Shown: positions 1-9,350, numbered from the stretch's first letter. The stretch: DNA of 64,000 bases from Mucilaginibacter jinjuensis (GCF_028596025.1 NZ_CP117167.1:1178001-1242000); one strand, 5' to 3'. The notes: generated by a model from the sequence alone, not told the origin. Numbers and translations: made by a program.

Positions 1-490
1 TGTTAATATTCACACTGCCTGGGATGTCTGATATTCGTATGCGGTAGACGAACCCACTTACCAAATCTCTATAGACGGCTTTTATTGACCTGAAGGTATA
101 AATAAGTTTAACCAAAACATTAAACAAAAGATCGATTGCGCCTATTTTCTATGATAGTTGCAAATCGATACCTACACCTAAAACCCAGTGAATAATTTCC
201 TGTTTCTTTTAACTGGTATAAACAATTCGCAAATTCCGAAATGGGGAAACTTGATTTTATTTCATCGTAGCTGGCATTGACAAAGTTGGGCCTAATTCGG
301 TTGAGGCGAGTATAACCCGGAAATAGTTTCATAGAACAGTACTATCTGTACATCTGAGTATTATGGTTAAATAGGATTGTAATAAATGTCAATGATTGTA
401 ATATTTGTCAACTTGTTAGATAGAAATATAAAAGGCATTTTTATGGCCTATGTTGGTTGCAAATGCTGCCAATTGTGATAAGGTTTAGGT
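1..490. other. Intergenic stretch, no convincing gene
   Basis: AT-rich sequence. A 70-codon minus-strand frame (120..332) has no recognisable domain and no evident ribosome-binding or promoter context, so I do not call it. It could be a remnant of a larger gene lying beyond the left edge. Confidence 0.4.
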
Positions 491-527
491 GAAATCCCCG
501 TGCAGCGATTGTTAGGGGATTTCTTTT
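491..527 (+). terminator. Hairpin followed by T run, likely intrinsic terminator
   Basis: A perfect 9-bp stem, GAAATCCCC at 491-499 and GGGGATTTC at 515-523, is followed by TTTT. It lies just upstream of the small gene at 553, so it either ends a transcript from the left or attenuates transcription into that gene. Confidence 0.6.
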
Positions 528-552
528 ATCGCAAATAATCATTATTTACTTT

Positions 553-828
553 ATGAATCAGCATGATAACACTGATCAGGGCCGGCGTGTCTTGGACCTT
601 GTTCAGAAATGGCGAATGCAAACTCTCAATGACTCAGAAAATAAAGAGTTAAGCACTTGGTTCTATGCTTTAGAAGGGAGAGAGTTAGGCGGTCCCATTG
701 AAACCACGGTAAATCTCGTCGAAAGGCGTTTGCATGAGCAACTGTATAATAAGTTGAGTACTAGTGAAAACAATGAACAACTCAACCGTCATCCCTGGCA
801 TTATAAAAATTCTAATACCGAAAAATAA
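553..828 (+). CDS. Small hypothetical protein, FecR N-terminus-like
   Basis: A polar protein of 91 residues, function unknown. Residues 12-42 (motifs LVQKW, ENKELSTWF) resemble the short helical N-terminal segment of FecR-type anti-sigma factors, which ends in a conserved Trp-Phe/Tyr. There is no membrane helix and no FecR domain behind it. It could be a stand-alone domain or a truncated FecR. The ATG follows a terminator-like hairpin by 25 bp. The FecR resemblance is by eye only. Confidence 0.5.
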   Translation: MNQHDNTDQGRRVLDLVQKWRMQTLNDSENKELSTWFYALEGRELGGPIETTVNLVERRLHEQLYNKLSTSENNEQLNRHPWHYKNSNTEK

Positions 829-872
829 GATTTATTTGACAGTAGCAATGATATAATTATCTTAGGGCTGTT

Positions 873-1103
873 ATGGGGCAGCTGTTAAGAATCACTTTCA
901 ATCAAAAAGATTATATCTTCCAAATTCTAAATCCAAAGCCGTTAAGTAAAACAGATCAGGAAATTCAAGTATTGATTAATGATGTAACCACTACATTGAT
1001 AAGAGATACGAACGGTTGGAGTTCAAAAGAAGAAGCAGATACAGAAAACAAAGAATTATTTAAAGCAATTGGCATGGCAATATCTCTACGATATCGCATT
1101 TAA
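873..1103 (+). CDS. Small hypothetical protein
   Basis: A 76-residue protein, not recognised. The N-terminal half is beta-strand-like (LLRITFNQKDYIFQI), the centre is polar and acidic, and the C-terminus hydrophobic-basic. No signal peptide or membrane segment. It lies 44 bp behind the preceding small gene on the same strand and may be co-transcribed. Residue use looks like real coding sequence, but short length limits confidence. Confidence 0.45.
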   Translation: MGQLLRITFNQKDYIFQILNPKPLSKTDQEIQVLINDVTTTLIRDTNGWSSKEEADTENKELFKAIGMAISLRYRI

Positions 1104-1247
1104 GTGCATGCATTTTTAAATTGATCTACCTCAATCCCTCTGTCATGAAATTGTAAATACCTTCTGAGTTATAATTTTTTAATTTTATCACGTCTGCTAA
1201 AATTGTAATTTAATGATATAAATTACCCTTATCTAAATAGCAAACGT

Positions 1248-2519
1248 ATGAAAAGTAACATCAACTTTGAAAAAGCAAGCTTTAAGGACTTTGAAAACAT
1301 TCCTGAACTGAATATATTCCAGCGGGCCCTGGTGTTTCAGCAATTCACCAGCTATATGGAGGAAAGCGGGCAAATGAATTTCCGCTTTATGACCGGCCAA
1401 AACGGTTGCGGCCCTGAAATGTGGGTGACATCTCCTTTTAATAAGACTCCTAAAAAATGTGTCAGCCTGGTATCAAATGACTATTTAAATTTTACACAAC
1501 ACCCTGCCGTCAAATTAGCAGCCATTAAAGGCATCCAAAAATATGGCACAGGTGCCGGAGCTTCGCCCCTTATCGGTGGCCACCACGAATATCATGAAAT
1601 GCTTCAAACCAAAATAGCAGCATTTTTTGGTCGAACGCCTGACTCGGCACTAGTATTTACAACTGGTTACACTTCAAATAGTGCAACGTTGCTTGCGCTC
1701 CTTAAAAAAGAGGATGTTGCCATACTAGATATGGCAGTACATGCAAGTGTATATGAGGGAGTAAAAGAAACTAATTTTAAATTGTTTTTACATAATGACC
1801 TGGACTCGCTGGAAAGAATTTTAAGGGATGCTCAGGAGAAATTCCGCACCAAGTTAGTCATCATCGACGGCGTAAATTCTCAGGACGGAGATTTGGCAAA
1901 AATGAAAGAAATATATGATCTTACCAAAGAGTACGGCGGGTTTCTGATGGTTGATGACGCCCATGGCATCGGGGTAATCGGAGAACATGGACGTGGCGCA
2001 ATAGAAAAGTTTAATTTAATGGACAAGATAGATATTATATCGGGTACGCTAAGCAAAACATTTGGCCATATTGGCGGATTCATTGTTGCCAGTCCGGAAA
2101 TCATAAATTTTTTAAAGTTTCAATCCAGGCAGCAGGTTTTCTCGTCCACCTCGACACCGGCAGCAGCAGGGTTAATTAAGGCAATAGAACTGATTGATGA
2201 AGAACCCCAGTGGCGTAAGATGCTGGCTGATAACGTTGGCTATTTTAAGAAAGGCTTAATTGATCTGGGATTAAATATTGGTAATACAGAGTCAGCAATA
2301 ATACCTGTTAAAATTGGCGACCCTCATAAAACAGGCGACGCAGGTAGGTTATTGCTCGATGCCGGAATTTATGCAAATACAATTGTATATCCGGGAGTTG
2401 CGAGAAAAAATGCCAGGATTAGGACGAGTCTGATGGCAACACATACACGTGAACACCTTGACAAGGCATTAAACGCATTTGAATATATAAATCAAAAATT
2501 GCATATTTCCAGTAGATAA
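1248..2519 (+). CDS. Alpha-oxoamine synthase family PLP enzyme
   Basis: A 423-residue fold-type I pyridoxal-phosphate enzyme of the family that includes 8-amino-7-oxononanoate synthase, 2-amino-3-ketobutyrate CoA ligase and serine palmitoyltransferase. These condense an acyl-CoA or acyl-ACP with an amino acid and release CO2. Visible motifs: the GTGAGASPLIGG loop near residue 103; DDAHG, with Asp236 and His239 expected to contact the PLP ring; and SGTLSKTFG, whose Lys270 should form the Schiff base. An N-terminal extension of about 60 residues precedes the core. No biotin genes are nearby, so a lipid or secondary-metabolite role is as likely as biotin synthesis. A TetR regulator follows after 9 bp and probably shares its transcript. 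Confidence 0.85.
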   Translation: MKSNINFEKASFKDFENIPELNIFQRALVFQQFTSYMEESGQMNFRFMTGQNGCGPEMWVTSPFNKTPKKCVSLVSNDYLNFTQHPAVKLAAIKGIQKYGTGAGASPLIGGHHEYHEMLQTKIAAFFGRTPDSALVFTTGYTSNSATLLALLKKEDVAILDMAVHASVYEGVKETNFKLFLHNDLDSLERILRDAQEKFRTKLVIIDGVNSQDGDLAKMKEIYDLTKEYGGFLMVDDAHGIGVIGEHGRGAIEKFNLMDKIDIISGTLSKTFGHIGGFIVASPEIINFLKFQSRQQVFSSTSTPAAAGLIKAIELIDEEPQWRKMLADNVGYFKKGLIDLGLNIGNTESAIIPVKIGDPHKTGDAGRLLLDAGIYANTIVYPGVARKNARIRTSLMATHTREHLDKALNAFEYINQKLHISSR

Positions 2520-2528
2520 TACTGGATT

Positions 2529-3179
2529 ATGGCTAAAGCAACTTATAATGGTGAAAAAAACAGTAAAGAGCGATCTATGCAAAAGCTGTTAGATGCCGTT
2601 GGTACAATTATAAAGACTAAAGGATATACCGGGCTTAGTTCTGTCAATGTTGGGAAAGCTGCCGGATTAAACAGGATGCTAATTAACATGTATTTCGGCA
2701 GCCTTGATAACCTGGTTGAAACTTATGTGCGTGGGAAAGATTATTGGGTAGCAGCAGCCGGAAACGCTAGGGAATTAATGGAAGAAAAGAAAAATAAAGA
2801 CACGAGGGAAATTCTCGAAGCGCTTTTGATTAACCAGCTAAGTTATTTCCACAAGGAGGAGGAAATGCAGAAGATTGTACTTTGGCAGCTGAGTGAGCGC
2901 AGTGAAATTATGTTTGAAATTGCTGAAGAAAGGGAAAAATTGGGAGAAACTTTCTTTAACTCGGCCGATCCCTATTTTGCGAATACCGACGTTGACCTGA
3001 GAGCAGTGGCCGGACTACTGGTTGGCGGCATTTATTACATGGTATTGCATGCAAAATCTAATGATAGTCTTTTTTGCCAGATAGATGTTAATTCGCCGGA
3101 AGGCCTGGAACGGATTAAGAACGCCATCAAACAAATCTTAAAGGATACATATGCAAAGGCTGAAAAATATAAGCGATGA
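2529..3179 (+). CDS. TetR/AcrR family transcriptional regulator
   Basis: A 216-residue protein with an N-terminal helix-turn-helix at about residues 15-60 (IIKTKGYTGLSSVNVGKAAG, then a recognition helix ending MYFGS). This is the usual TetR layout, followed by an all-helical ligand and dimer domain. It starts 9 bp after the alpha-oxoamine synthase stop, so the two probably form one operon with the regulator controlling it. The ligand cannot be predicted. Length is normal for the family. Confidence 0.8.
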   Translation: MAKATYNGEKNSKERSMQKLLDAVGTIIKTKGYTGLSSVNVGKAAGLNRMLINMYFGSLDNLVETYVRGKDYWVAAAGNARELMEEKKNKDTREILEALLINQLSYFHKEEEMQKIVLWQLSERSEIMFEIAEEREKLGETFFNSADPYFANTDVDLRAVAGLLVGGIYYMVLHAKSNDSLFCQIDVNSPEGLERIKNAIKQILKDTYAKAEKYKR

Positions 3180-3205
3180 CATCATCAGAATTAATTTGAC
3201 GTAGC

Positions 3206-3508
3206 ATGAGGGTTAGGGAATTATTTGAAAAACTTGGTTTAAGTGCAAATCATATTTCAGCAAAGGCAATGCATATTAAGGAGCACAATTTAACGGCTAA
3301 CATAGTTGTACCAACTATTGAACTTAATGCCAGTATTGATACATTAACGATGTCACAAACACCGTTTATCGGTTGGGCACTTGGACAGGAACGGGGAATA
3401 GAATTTTTGGATGAAGAACATTTACAGCCTTTATCTATTGCGGTAAATGCGATGCGATATGCGGCACTAGAGATGGATCAATATTTTGGTAATGAAATGG
3501 CAGATTAA
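3206..3508 (+). CDS. Hypothetical protein
   Basis: A soluble 100-residue protein, not recognised. It has no signal peptide or membrane helix. The sequence has an alternating helix/strand pattern and an acidic C-terminus. It follows the TetR gene by 26 bp on the same strand and may be the last gene of that operon. Confidence 0.5.
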   Translation: MRVRELFEKLGLSANHISAKAMHIKEHNLTANIVVPTIELNASIDTLTMSQTPFIGWALGQERGIEFLDEEHLQPLSIAVNAMRYAALEMDQYFGNEMAD

Positions 3509-3588
3509 TTCTTTTAATTATATTGCCTCCATATAAGGGTCAGTGGGGTATCTCATATTCTTTAAAAACTGGCGCCTGAATGTGATTT

Positions 3589-3687
3589 ATGGAATACATA
3601 ACAAACGCTGAACAGGAATTAAGAAGCTATACTTCCCGGTATCAGGAAGTAATTAAGGAACGATCTGTTCAAGGCGGCTTCCTGTGA
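3589..3687 (+). CDS. Possible 32-codon leader ORF overlapping kinase start
   Basis: An ATG-initiated ORF of 32 codons, rich in Glu, Arg and Ser. Its TGA overlaps the GTG start of the histidine kinase as GTGA, a layout typical of translational coupling. It is not recognised. It may be a leader peptide, a remnant of another gene, or chance. Confidence 0.3.
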   Translation: MEYITNAEQELRSYTSRYQEVIKERSVQGGFL

Positions 3688-5060
3688 ATCATTCGCGTAA
3701 AATAGCTCGGTTAAGAGCTTTATCCGTTATCGTGGTAATGTTGCTGGGTGCCATCCAGTTTTATCTGGTCAGTAACACCTATCATTTGACAAGAGAAAAT
3801 TACTTTAAAGAAGTAGCCTCCAAGATTGATACTTTTCAAAAAGATCCCGCGATCAAAAAAGTTCATGAAAAGGCATTGTCGGGTGTATTGACACTCTCCG
3901 CAAATTATGCTGCCGGTCAGATCGACCAGGCTATTTTTCTTAAAAAATTTAAACAGATCATCGGGAAGGAAAAACTTTCAGCAGACAGTGCATGGACGCA
4001 TTTCGCCATCCGTAATCCCCAGCTAAGTGATATACTGTACCTGGAGACTTACGACAGGGTCGTTATTGGAAAGAGCGGGCAACTCGATAGCCTGCTTTAC
4101 AGTAAATCGGCACCCTTAGCGCTACTGGGATCGTTATCAAAAACTGGAACCGAAACCTGGCAAGACTTTGACGATCCCAAAGAAGCGATCATTTCCCAGG
4201 ATAGTTCAGAAAGCGGTGCTGCCGGTAATTATAAAGTGAATTTCATGACCTCCCGGCATATCGGTTACCGGTCTGACCAAGCGGTTTTCATGCGGATGCT
4301 GTTGGTTTTTCTACTTTCCCTGACGTTATTTGTTGCGATGATCGTCACCCTTTTCCTGAATTTCAAAGCGATCTATCAGCAAAAGAAGATAGCCGATATC
4401 CGGTCGGATTTTGCCAATAACATCACGCATGAACTGCAAACGCCGATCAGCACTATTGCGCTTATCGTTAAAACACTGAAAACCGGGACTGTCCGCTCGG
4501 ACGAACGTTTACTCGACGAAACCATAGCCGCTCTCGGCCGTCAGCAGCAGCGGCTCCATAGCAGCGTAGCGTCGGTATTGGAAAGCGCCATGCTGGAAAA
4601 GAATGATATCCCGTTTGAACCCATTATCATGCCGGATTTTCTACAAAGCTATCTGGACGATTATCAGAAAACGGGCCGGGCATTTGAGATCGGTCTGTTG
4701 GGAACGCCGGTAACGATCCAAACCGGAAAGCAGGCGCTGGAGCGTATATTGAGGAATATTTTAGAGAATGCAATCAAATATAGTCCTGACGGCACGACTA
4801 TCCGGGTCACTACCGGCCTTACGGCAAAACATTATACGATCGCTATCCAAAATGAAGGGCCGGGCATTGCCAAAGCCTACCACCGGCATATTTTTGAAAA
4901 GTTCTACCGGGTGCCGCAACAAAACCTACATACTGTAAAAGGATTAGGACTTGGGTTATTTTTATGCACCGAACTGATCGCCCGTTTGAACGGATCTATA
5001 AGCGTGGAAAGCGCCGAAGGTAAAGGAGCCACATTCACCATTCATCTTCCTGTCACATGA
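3684..5060 (+). CDS. Sensor histidine kinase, two-component system
   Basis: A 458-residue inner-membrane kinase. TM1 is at about 14-32, followed by a periplasmic sensor region of about 170 residues and TM2 at about 204-228. The HisKA motif THELQTP carries the phospho-acceptor His249. The ATPase domain shows the N box (NILENAIKY), a GPGI G1 box and a GLGLGLFLC G2 box. GTG is chosen because the first membrane helix needs these upstream residues. It overlaps the response-regulator gene by 4 bp (ATGA), so the pair is co-translated. The layout is that of Bacteroidota RprX-type kinases; the signal is unknown. Confidence 0.88.
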   Translation: MNHSRKIARLRALSVIVVMLLGAIQFYLVSNTYHLTRENYFKEVASKIDTFQKDPAIKKVHEKALSGVLTLSANYAAGQIDQAIFLKKFKQIIGKEKLSADSAWTHFAIRNPQLSDILYLETYDRVVIGKSGQLDSLLYSKSAPLALLGSLSKTGTETWQDFDDPKEAIISQDSSESGAAGNYKVNFMTSRHIGYRSDQAVFMRMLLVFLLSLTLFVAMIVTLFLNFKAIYQQKKIADIRSDFANNITHELQTPISTIALIVKTLKTGTVRSDERLLDETIAALGRQQQRLHSSVASVLESAMLEKNDIPFEPIIMPDFLQSYLDDYQKTGRAFEIGLLGTPVTIQTGKQALERILRNILENAIKYSPDGTTIRVTTGLTAKHYTIAIQNEGPGIAKAYHRHIFEKFYRVPQQNLHTVKGLGLGLFLCTELIARLNGSISVESAEGKGATFTIHLPVT

Positions 5061-5755
5061 AAATAAAGATCTTACTTGCAGAGGATGATAACGACCTGGG
5101 CCAGCTGCTTCGTCAATACCTGGCACTGAACGGGTTTGACGCGACACGCGTGTTTAACGGCAGGGAAGCCAGGGAAAGATTGGCTGTTGAAGCATTTGAC
5201 ATAGTTGTACTGGACGTGATGATGCCGGAAGAAGATGGCTTGACCGCGGCGGAAGCGTTAAAGCAGGCTCATCCCAACTTGCCGTTTTTGTTCGTGACTG
5301 CCAGGAAAAGCCGGGAAGACGTATTGGCCGGGCTGAAACTGGGCGCGGACGATTATATTACTAAACCTTTTGATGCGGACGAACTGATCCTGCGGATCAA
5401 TAATATCCTGAAACGTACGAACCGGGCAGCCTTGAGTTCTAAGCCAGTTGAGCAATTGCAGATCGGCCGTTTTTCATTTGAACCGGAGGGATTGCAACTG
5501 AAAAATGGCGAACAGGTGCAGCTAATGACGCAACGCGAATCCGACCTGCTCCTTTATTTGTACCAACGCGACGGTCAACTGGTCAAACGGGAACAGATCC
5601 TTCAGGAATTGTGGAAAGAGAACGATTTTTTTAAAGGCCGGAGCATGGACGTTTTTGTTACCCGCCTGCGAAAGTACTTAGCTGCGGATCCCGGCATTAC
5701 CATCGAAAGTGTCCGTGGTATCGGCTACCGGTTCCTATTCCCGAATAAATTCTAA
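5057..5755 (+). CDS. OmpR/PhoB-family response regulator
   Basis: A 232-residue regulator. The N-terminal receiver has an acidic pair near residue 9, phospho-acceptor Asp53 (VLDVMMP) and the conserved Lys in TKPFD. A C-terminal winged helix of about residues 130-230 ends in SVRGIGYRF, a hallmark of the OmpR class. It is coupled by a 4-bp overlap to the upstream kinase. OmpR-class regulators bind direct repeats spaced 10-11 bp. A triple 11-bp repeat starts 5 bp after its stop codon and recurs before the S41 peptidase gene, so it is the likely regulator of both downstream units. Confidence 0.9.
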   Translation: MKIKILLAEDDNDLGQLLRQYLALNGFDATRVFNGREARERLAVEAFDIVVLDVMMPEEDGLTAAEALKQAHPNLPFLFVTARKSREDVLAGLKLGADDYITKPFDADELILRINNILKRTNRAALSSKPVEQLQIGRFSFEPEGLQLKNGEQVQLMTQRESDLLLYLYQRDGQLVKREQILQELWKENDFFKGRSMDVFVTRLRKYLAADPGITIESVRGIGYRFLFPNKF

Positions 5756-5760
5756 CCATC

Positions 5761-5818
5761 ATTAACATTTCATTAACGCTTTATTAACTGAATGTCTGGC
5801 AATCAGGCGGTAGTTTTG
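5761..5818 (+). promoter_or_regulatory. Triple 11-bp direct repeat plus -7 box
   Basis: Three ATTAAC units start at 5761, 5772 and 5783, an 11-bp period; the full units are ATTAACATTTC and ATTAACGCTTT. A perfect Bacteroidota -7 box, TAGTTTTG (TAnnTTTG), lies at 5811-5818, 28 bp after the start of the third unit. There is no clear -33 TTG; the third unit sits about where it would be, as at an activator-dependent promoter. It serves the tlpA-like unit downstream. The regulator assignment is inferred. Confidence 0.7.
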
Positions 5819-5898
5819 CCCTGAAAATAACGGTCAGTTAATAGTTTGTGTTTGCCGTTAGTTAATTAGTTAATTGAATTGTAAAATGAAGGTAGCAA

Positions 5899-5938
5899 CT
5901 GGCAAGCATCTATCTATGTGTTATCGGACGCTTGCCAG
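5899..5938 (+). promoter_or_regulatory. Inverted repeat in tlpA-like 5' leader
   Basis: A perfect 9-bp inverted repeat, CTGGCAAGC at 5899-5907 and GCTTGCCAG at 5930-5938, with a 22-nt loop. It lies in the presumed 5' untranslated region, about 70 nt before the start codon, with no T run. It may be an mRNA structure or an operator. Confidence 0.4.
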
Positions 5939-6010
5939 CTACGATCCCATCGTAATTTTATGGGGCAACCATTCCATTTTGCCAGATCTGAAAAACAATC
6001 AAAACACGAT

Positions 6011-6583
6011 ATGAAATATTTTCTCTTTACCGCGCTTGTATTAGCGTTTAGCATTCCGCTTAAAAGTTCAGGCCAAGCAACAATCGCCATGCCGACCGAT
6101 ACGATCTCGTTAGGTCAGGCAGCGCCTGACTTCACCTTGAAAGACATCAACGGCAAAAACGTATCCTTAGCGACCTTTAAAGGGAAAGTGGTCATACTTG
6201 ATTTTTGGGCTACCTGGTGTGTGCCTTGTCACGAAAATTTTCCGGCTATGAAAAAAGCAGTCGATCATTACAAGTCAGATAAAGACGTGGTCTTCCTGTT
6301 CATTGATACCAGGGAAAGATCGACGGACTATGTTCGCCTAGCCAAAGAAGATATGGCCAAAAACAAATATGACTTCCAGGTGCTGTTCGACGAAGCGGGT
6401 AAAGAAGGCAAGCAGGATAAGTATTATAAAATTTTTGGCATGTGGGGCATCCCTACTGAATTTATCCTGGATCGCAATGGTATTATTAGATATAAACTGG
6501 TAGGCTATGACTCTGATCTGACTAATGACCAGCGCGCGGATGGGGTGATCAAACAAGTTGAACTAGTGAAGACTTTGTCATAG
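6011..6583 (+). CDS. TlpA-family thiol-disulfide oxidoreductase
   Basis: A 190-residue exported thioredoxin-fold protein. It has a signal peptide at about 1-22 (a hydrophobic stretch ending near SSGQA), then the AhpC/TSA-TlpA fold with active site WCVPC and the later cis-Pro region GIPTEF. Such proteins reduce or oxidise disulfides in the periplasm. Reading upstream to 5918 is possible, but only the ATG at 6011 starts directly with a signal peptide. It is the first gene of the unit controlled by the triple-repeat promoter and is followed after 26 bp by a second TlpA-like gene. Confidence 0.85.
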   Translation: MKYFLFTALVLAFSIPLKSSGQATIAMPTDTISLGQAAPDFTLKDINGKNVSLATFKGKVVILDFWATWCVPCHENFPAMKKAVDHYKSDKDVVFLFIDTRERSTDYVRLAKEDMAKNKYDFQVLFDEAGKEGKQDKYYKIFGMWGIPTEFILDRNGIIRYKLVGYDSDLTNDQRADGVIKQVELVKTLS

Positions 6584-6609
6584 ACGTGCAGACTTTTAAA
6601 GATTTTCTG

Positions 6610-7749
6610 ATGAAACAGGTTCTAAAACTTGCGCTGTCCGTTTCAGTCGTCATGTTAGGATTCTCGTGCAGGAACAGCGATTCCTTTACAATTAATGGCA
6701 AGATCTTAAACGCAGGTAAGGCCAGAAAAGTTTACCTGCTGGCTGCTGACAGTGCGGGAATGCAGCCCAGCGATTCTACAAATCTTAGCGTGAATGGAGA
6801 ATTTCAATTCCGGGGAATGACAGCATGCCCCAACCTTTACAAATTAAGAATAGGAGATAGGATCTTTGATCTGATCGTTGAAAATGGTGACATAATCAAA
6901 ATCCAGACGGATTTTCAGGATACAACACATGTTGTTGACATCACCGGCTCACAAGCCACCATGCAGTTAAGAGATTGGGACAACCTCAATCGTCAATATA
7001 CACGAAAAAACCAGGAGCTGGTGAATCGCTACCGAGCTGAATTGCAACAGGTGGATAAGAATAAGGATTCATTGTTAAATGTCTTTTCATTGGTTTACCA
7101 AAGGTTATCAGGCGAGTTTGCTGAAAAGACTTTGCATTTTGCTCTTAGTCATGAAAACTCCTTATCCGGTTTTTACGCGGTTAACTCACTTGATAGAAGA
7201 AAATACGAGCCGCAATTGATCGCCTACGCGGAAGCGATCCGGGATCGCTTTAAAGAAAATTCAGCAGTCCGTGGGTTTATCGCCGCAATGGAAAATGCCA
7301 AGCCTGCCTCCGTCGGCCAGCCGGCACCTTTGTTTACCGCCGCAAGCCTCGATGGAAAAATAGTGAAGCTTTCCGATTTCAGAGGGAAATATGTTTTGGT
7401 AGATTTCTGGGCGTCGTGGTGTCCCCCCTGTCGTCAGGAAAACCCCAATATCGTGAAACTTTACCGGCGCTACCACGAGCACGGTTTGCAGTTGTTAGGA
7501 GTATCGTTGGATACGGATCACGACGCTTGGCAAAAGGCTGTTATTACAGATCGGCTGACATGGACACAGGTTTCCGACCAGCAACGTTTCGATGGGCCAG
7601 CCGAAAAGCGGTACCAGATCGAAGAAATCCCATCTAATTTTATCATCGATCCTAAAGGTGTTATCGTAGGTAAAAACCTGTTTGGTAAGGAACTGATTAC
7701 GTTTCTTAAAAGAATATTCTTAATAAATGCAGAATCTTCGCATGCTTGA
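6610..7749 (+). CDS. DUF4369-TlpA lipoprotein, thiol-disulfide oxidoreductase
   Basis: A 379-residue protein. A lipoprotein signal peptide with lipobox LGFSC (Cys at about residue 19) is followed by a DUF4369-like N-terminal domain (ITGSQAT region), a helical middle, and a C-terminal TlpA domain with active site WCPPC in the context DFWASWC. It is probably anchored to a membrane, facing the periplasm. The ATG at 6610 is preferred over an upstream in-frame start because it opens the signal peptide. It is co-directional with the preceding TlpA and with the acyltransferase pseudogene that starts 6 bp later. Confidence 0.85.
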   Translation: MKQVLKLALSVSVVMLGFSCRNSDSFTINGKILNAGKARKVYLLAADSAGMQPSDSTNLSVNGEFQFRGMTACPNLYKLRIGDRIFDLIVENGDIIKIQTDFQDTTHVVDITGSQATMQLRDWDNLNRQYTRKNQELVNRYRAELQQVDKNKDSLLNVFSLVYQRLSGEFAEKTLHFALSHENSLSGFYAVNSLDRRKYEPQLIAYAEAIRDRFKENSAVRGFIAAMENAKPASVGQPAPLFTAASLDGKIVKLSDFRGKYVLVDFWASWCPPCRQENPNIVKLYRRYHEHGLQLLGVSLDTDHDAWQKAVITDRLTWTQVSDQQRFDGPAEKRYQIEEIPSNFIIDPKGVIVGKNLFGKELITFLKRIFLINAESSHA

Positions 7750-7755
7750 TTAATT

Positions 7756-8857
7756 ATGAAAGATGGCCGCATCGATTGGTTGGACAGTTTCAGAGCGATG
7801 GCGGTGATTGCTGTCATGCTGCTTCACCTCACCAACCCGTTAACCGCGCGGGTATCCTCATAAGGATTTTTTCCTGCATATTTCCAGGTACGGCTACCTC
7901 GGCGTACAATTTTTTTTTATGATCTCGGGATTCGTCATCAGCTATACGCTGGCGCGTACACCCTCTTTTCGGAATTTTTGTCTCAATCGGTTTTCGCGGT
8001 TGTTTCCCGCAATGTTGTTCTGTTCCTTGCTGACCTATGGTGGTATTTGCTTGTTAGACCGTCCGACCACATTTCCTTATGGACATGAATTATGCAATCT
8101 ACTGCCGGGATTCACGTTTGTTAACCCGCAGCTTTGGTGGATGCTCGGCGGCCATCAGTTTCACTGGATCAACGGCAGTTATTGGACACTATGGACTGAG
8201 GTACAATTCTACCTTTTCGCTTCGGTAATCTACTACCTGAATAAGCGGCAATTTTTCAGAAACTTGCTGTTGGGGGGGATAACCATGGCTTGGCTAAAGT
8301 ATCTGCCGGGTTACTTCCTGAACAACTATCCGGATGCGGCAGCACGTACCGGTCTAGATGGATTTCTGCGCAACTGGCGTTACGCTGACGAGTTGTTTAA
8401 TCTTTGCTTTTTTATTGGCTGGTTTCTGTTGGGTACTTTATTCTGGTCCTTACATGAAATAGGAATGACGAAGCTTTGGCGGTTTTTCTTTGCTTTGGTG
8501 TTGGCGGGGGTGACAAAGGATAGCTTCAATTATTTCCCAACAATCGCATGGCCTTTATGTGCCGGGCTGGCATTGTTTTGCGGTGTGTTTTCTTGGATGA
8601 TATTTCGCGCGCCAGTAAGCGTTCCGGGCAGCTTCTTTTTTCGCCGCATTGGCATTATTTCATATAGTATGTATCTTATACATGAAGAAATCGGACTGTT
8701 GTTGATCAACCATTTTCACCATCTGTTGGGCGGACTGAGCTGTCTGGCTCCCTTTTTAATTATCGGGCTGGCTGCCGGTTTTGCAGAACTAAGTTATCGG
8801 TGGTATGAGCGTTATTTAACTAAAGCTCTGCGTCGATGGCTCTCCGCAACTTTGTGA
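7756..8857 (+). pseudogene. Acyltransferase 3 family protein, frameshifted
   Basis: The frame from 7756 gives a 35-residue start typical of OafA/acyltransferase 3 proteins (DGRIDWLDSFRA, then VMLLHL) and stops at a TAA near 7861. The next frame (+1) carries the expected continuation, RYGYLGVQFFFMISGF, and runs through the multi-helix membrane domain to 8857, ending in the LSYRWYE motif typical of the family. Together they match one gene of about 365 residues, an integral-membrane O-acyltransferase. The break lies between about 7840 and 7865 and needs one extra or two missing bases. It is a real frameshift or a sequence error. Confidence 0.75.
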
Positions 8858-9350
8858 ACTACTTCGACTTATGGAACAGTTCGAGGGAAGGATAATAATA
8901 GATAATTTTGACTGGCATAAGGTATAAATTATTGGTTAAATACAGAATAGGACTAAAGTTGAAATGAAGTTTGTTATTCGCAAATCTTAATTGGCTAAAG
9001 ATTTAATGTCTTGAAGGTATACTCACGATATCCTTAGTGGACTCCTGCGTTAACATATTAATTACAAACGCTATAGGCGTACAATATATTGAGTCTATAC
9101 ACGAATGTTGAAAGGAGGCTGCTACCCATGGGGTCAAATGATAGTTGTAGGTAGAATTTCTTACAGTAATGGAGGCTATTGGTCCGGTATACGTAAGGCT
9201 GTAGCTGCCCCTCATTAGAAGAGAGCATATCTCGCAGTTACTGAGGAAATAAAATTTTTTCAAAGCTGAGCGTTGACCTGTTTGTCACAAGGGTATAAAA
9301 AATTATTGGTGTGACTGTCTGTTTATACTCTCAGTGAAACTATTGGGCAA
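8858..9350. other. Intergenic, no supported gene
   Basis: About 490 bp without a convincing gene. Short plus-strand stretches (about 9090-9250) translate to protein-like text but are broken by stops and not recognised, so they may be an old gene remnant. A minus-strand frame at 9003..9263 has no support. Confidence 0.4.

Noticed and set aside
9003..9263. 86-codon minus-strand frame
   Set aside because: No domain, promoter or ribosome-binding context; protein-like text on the opposite strand suggests a remnant instead.
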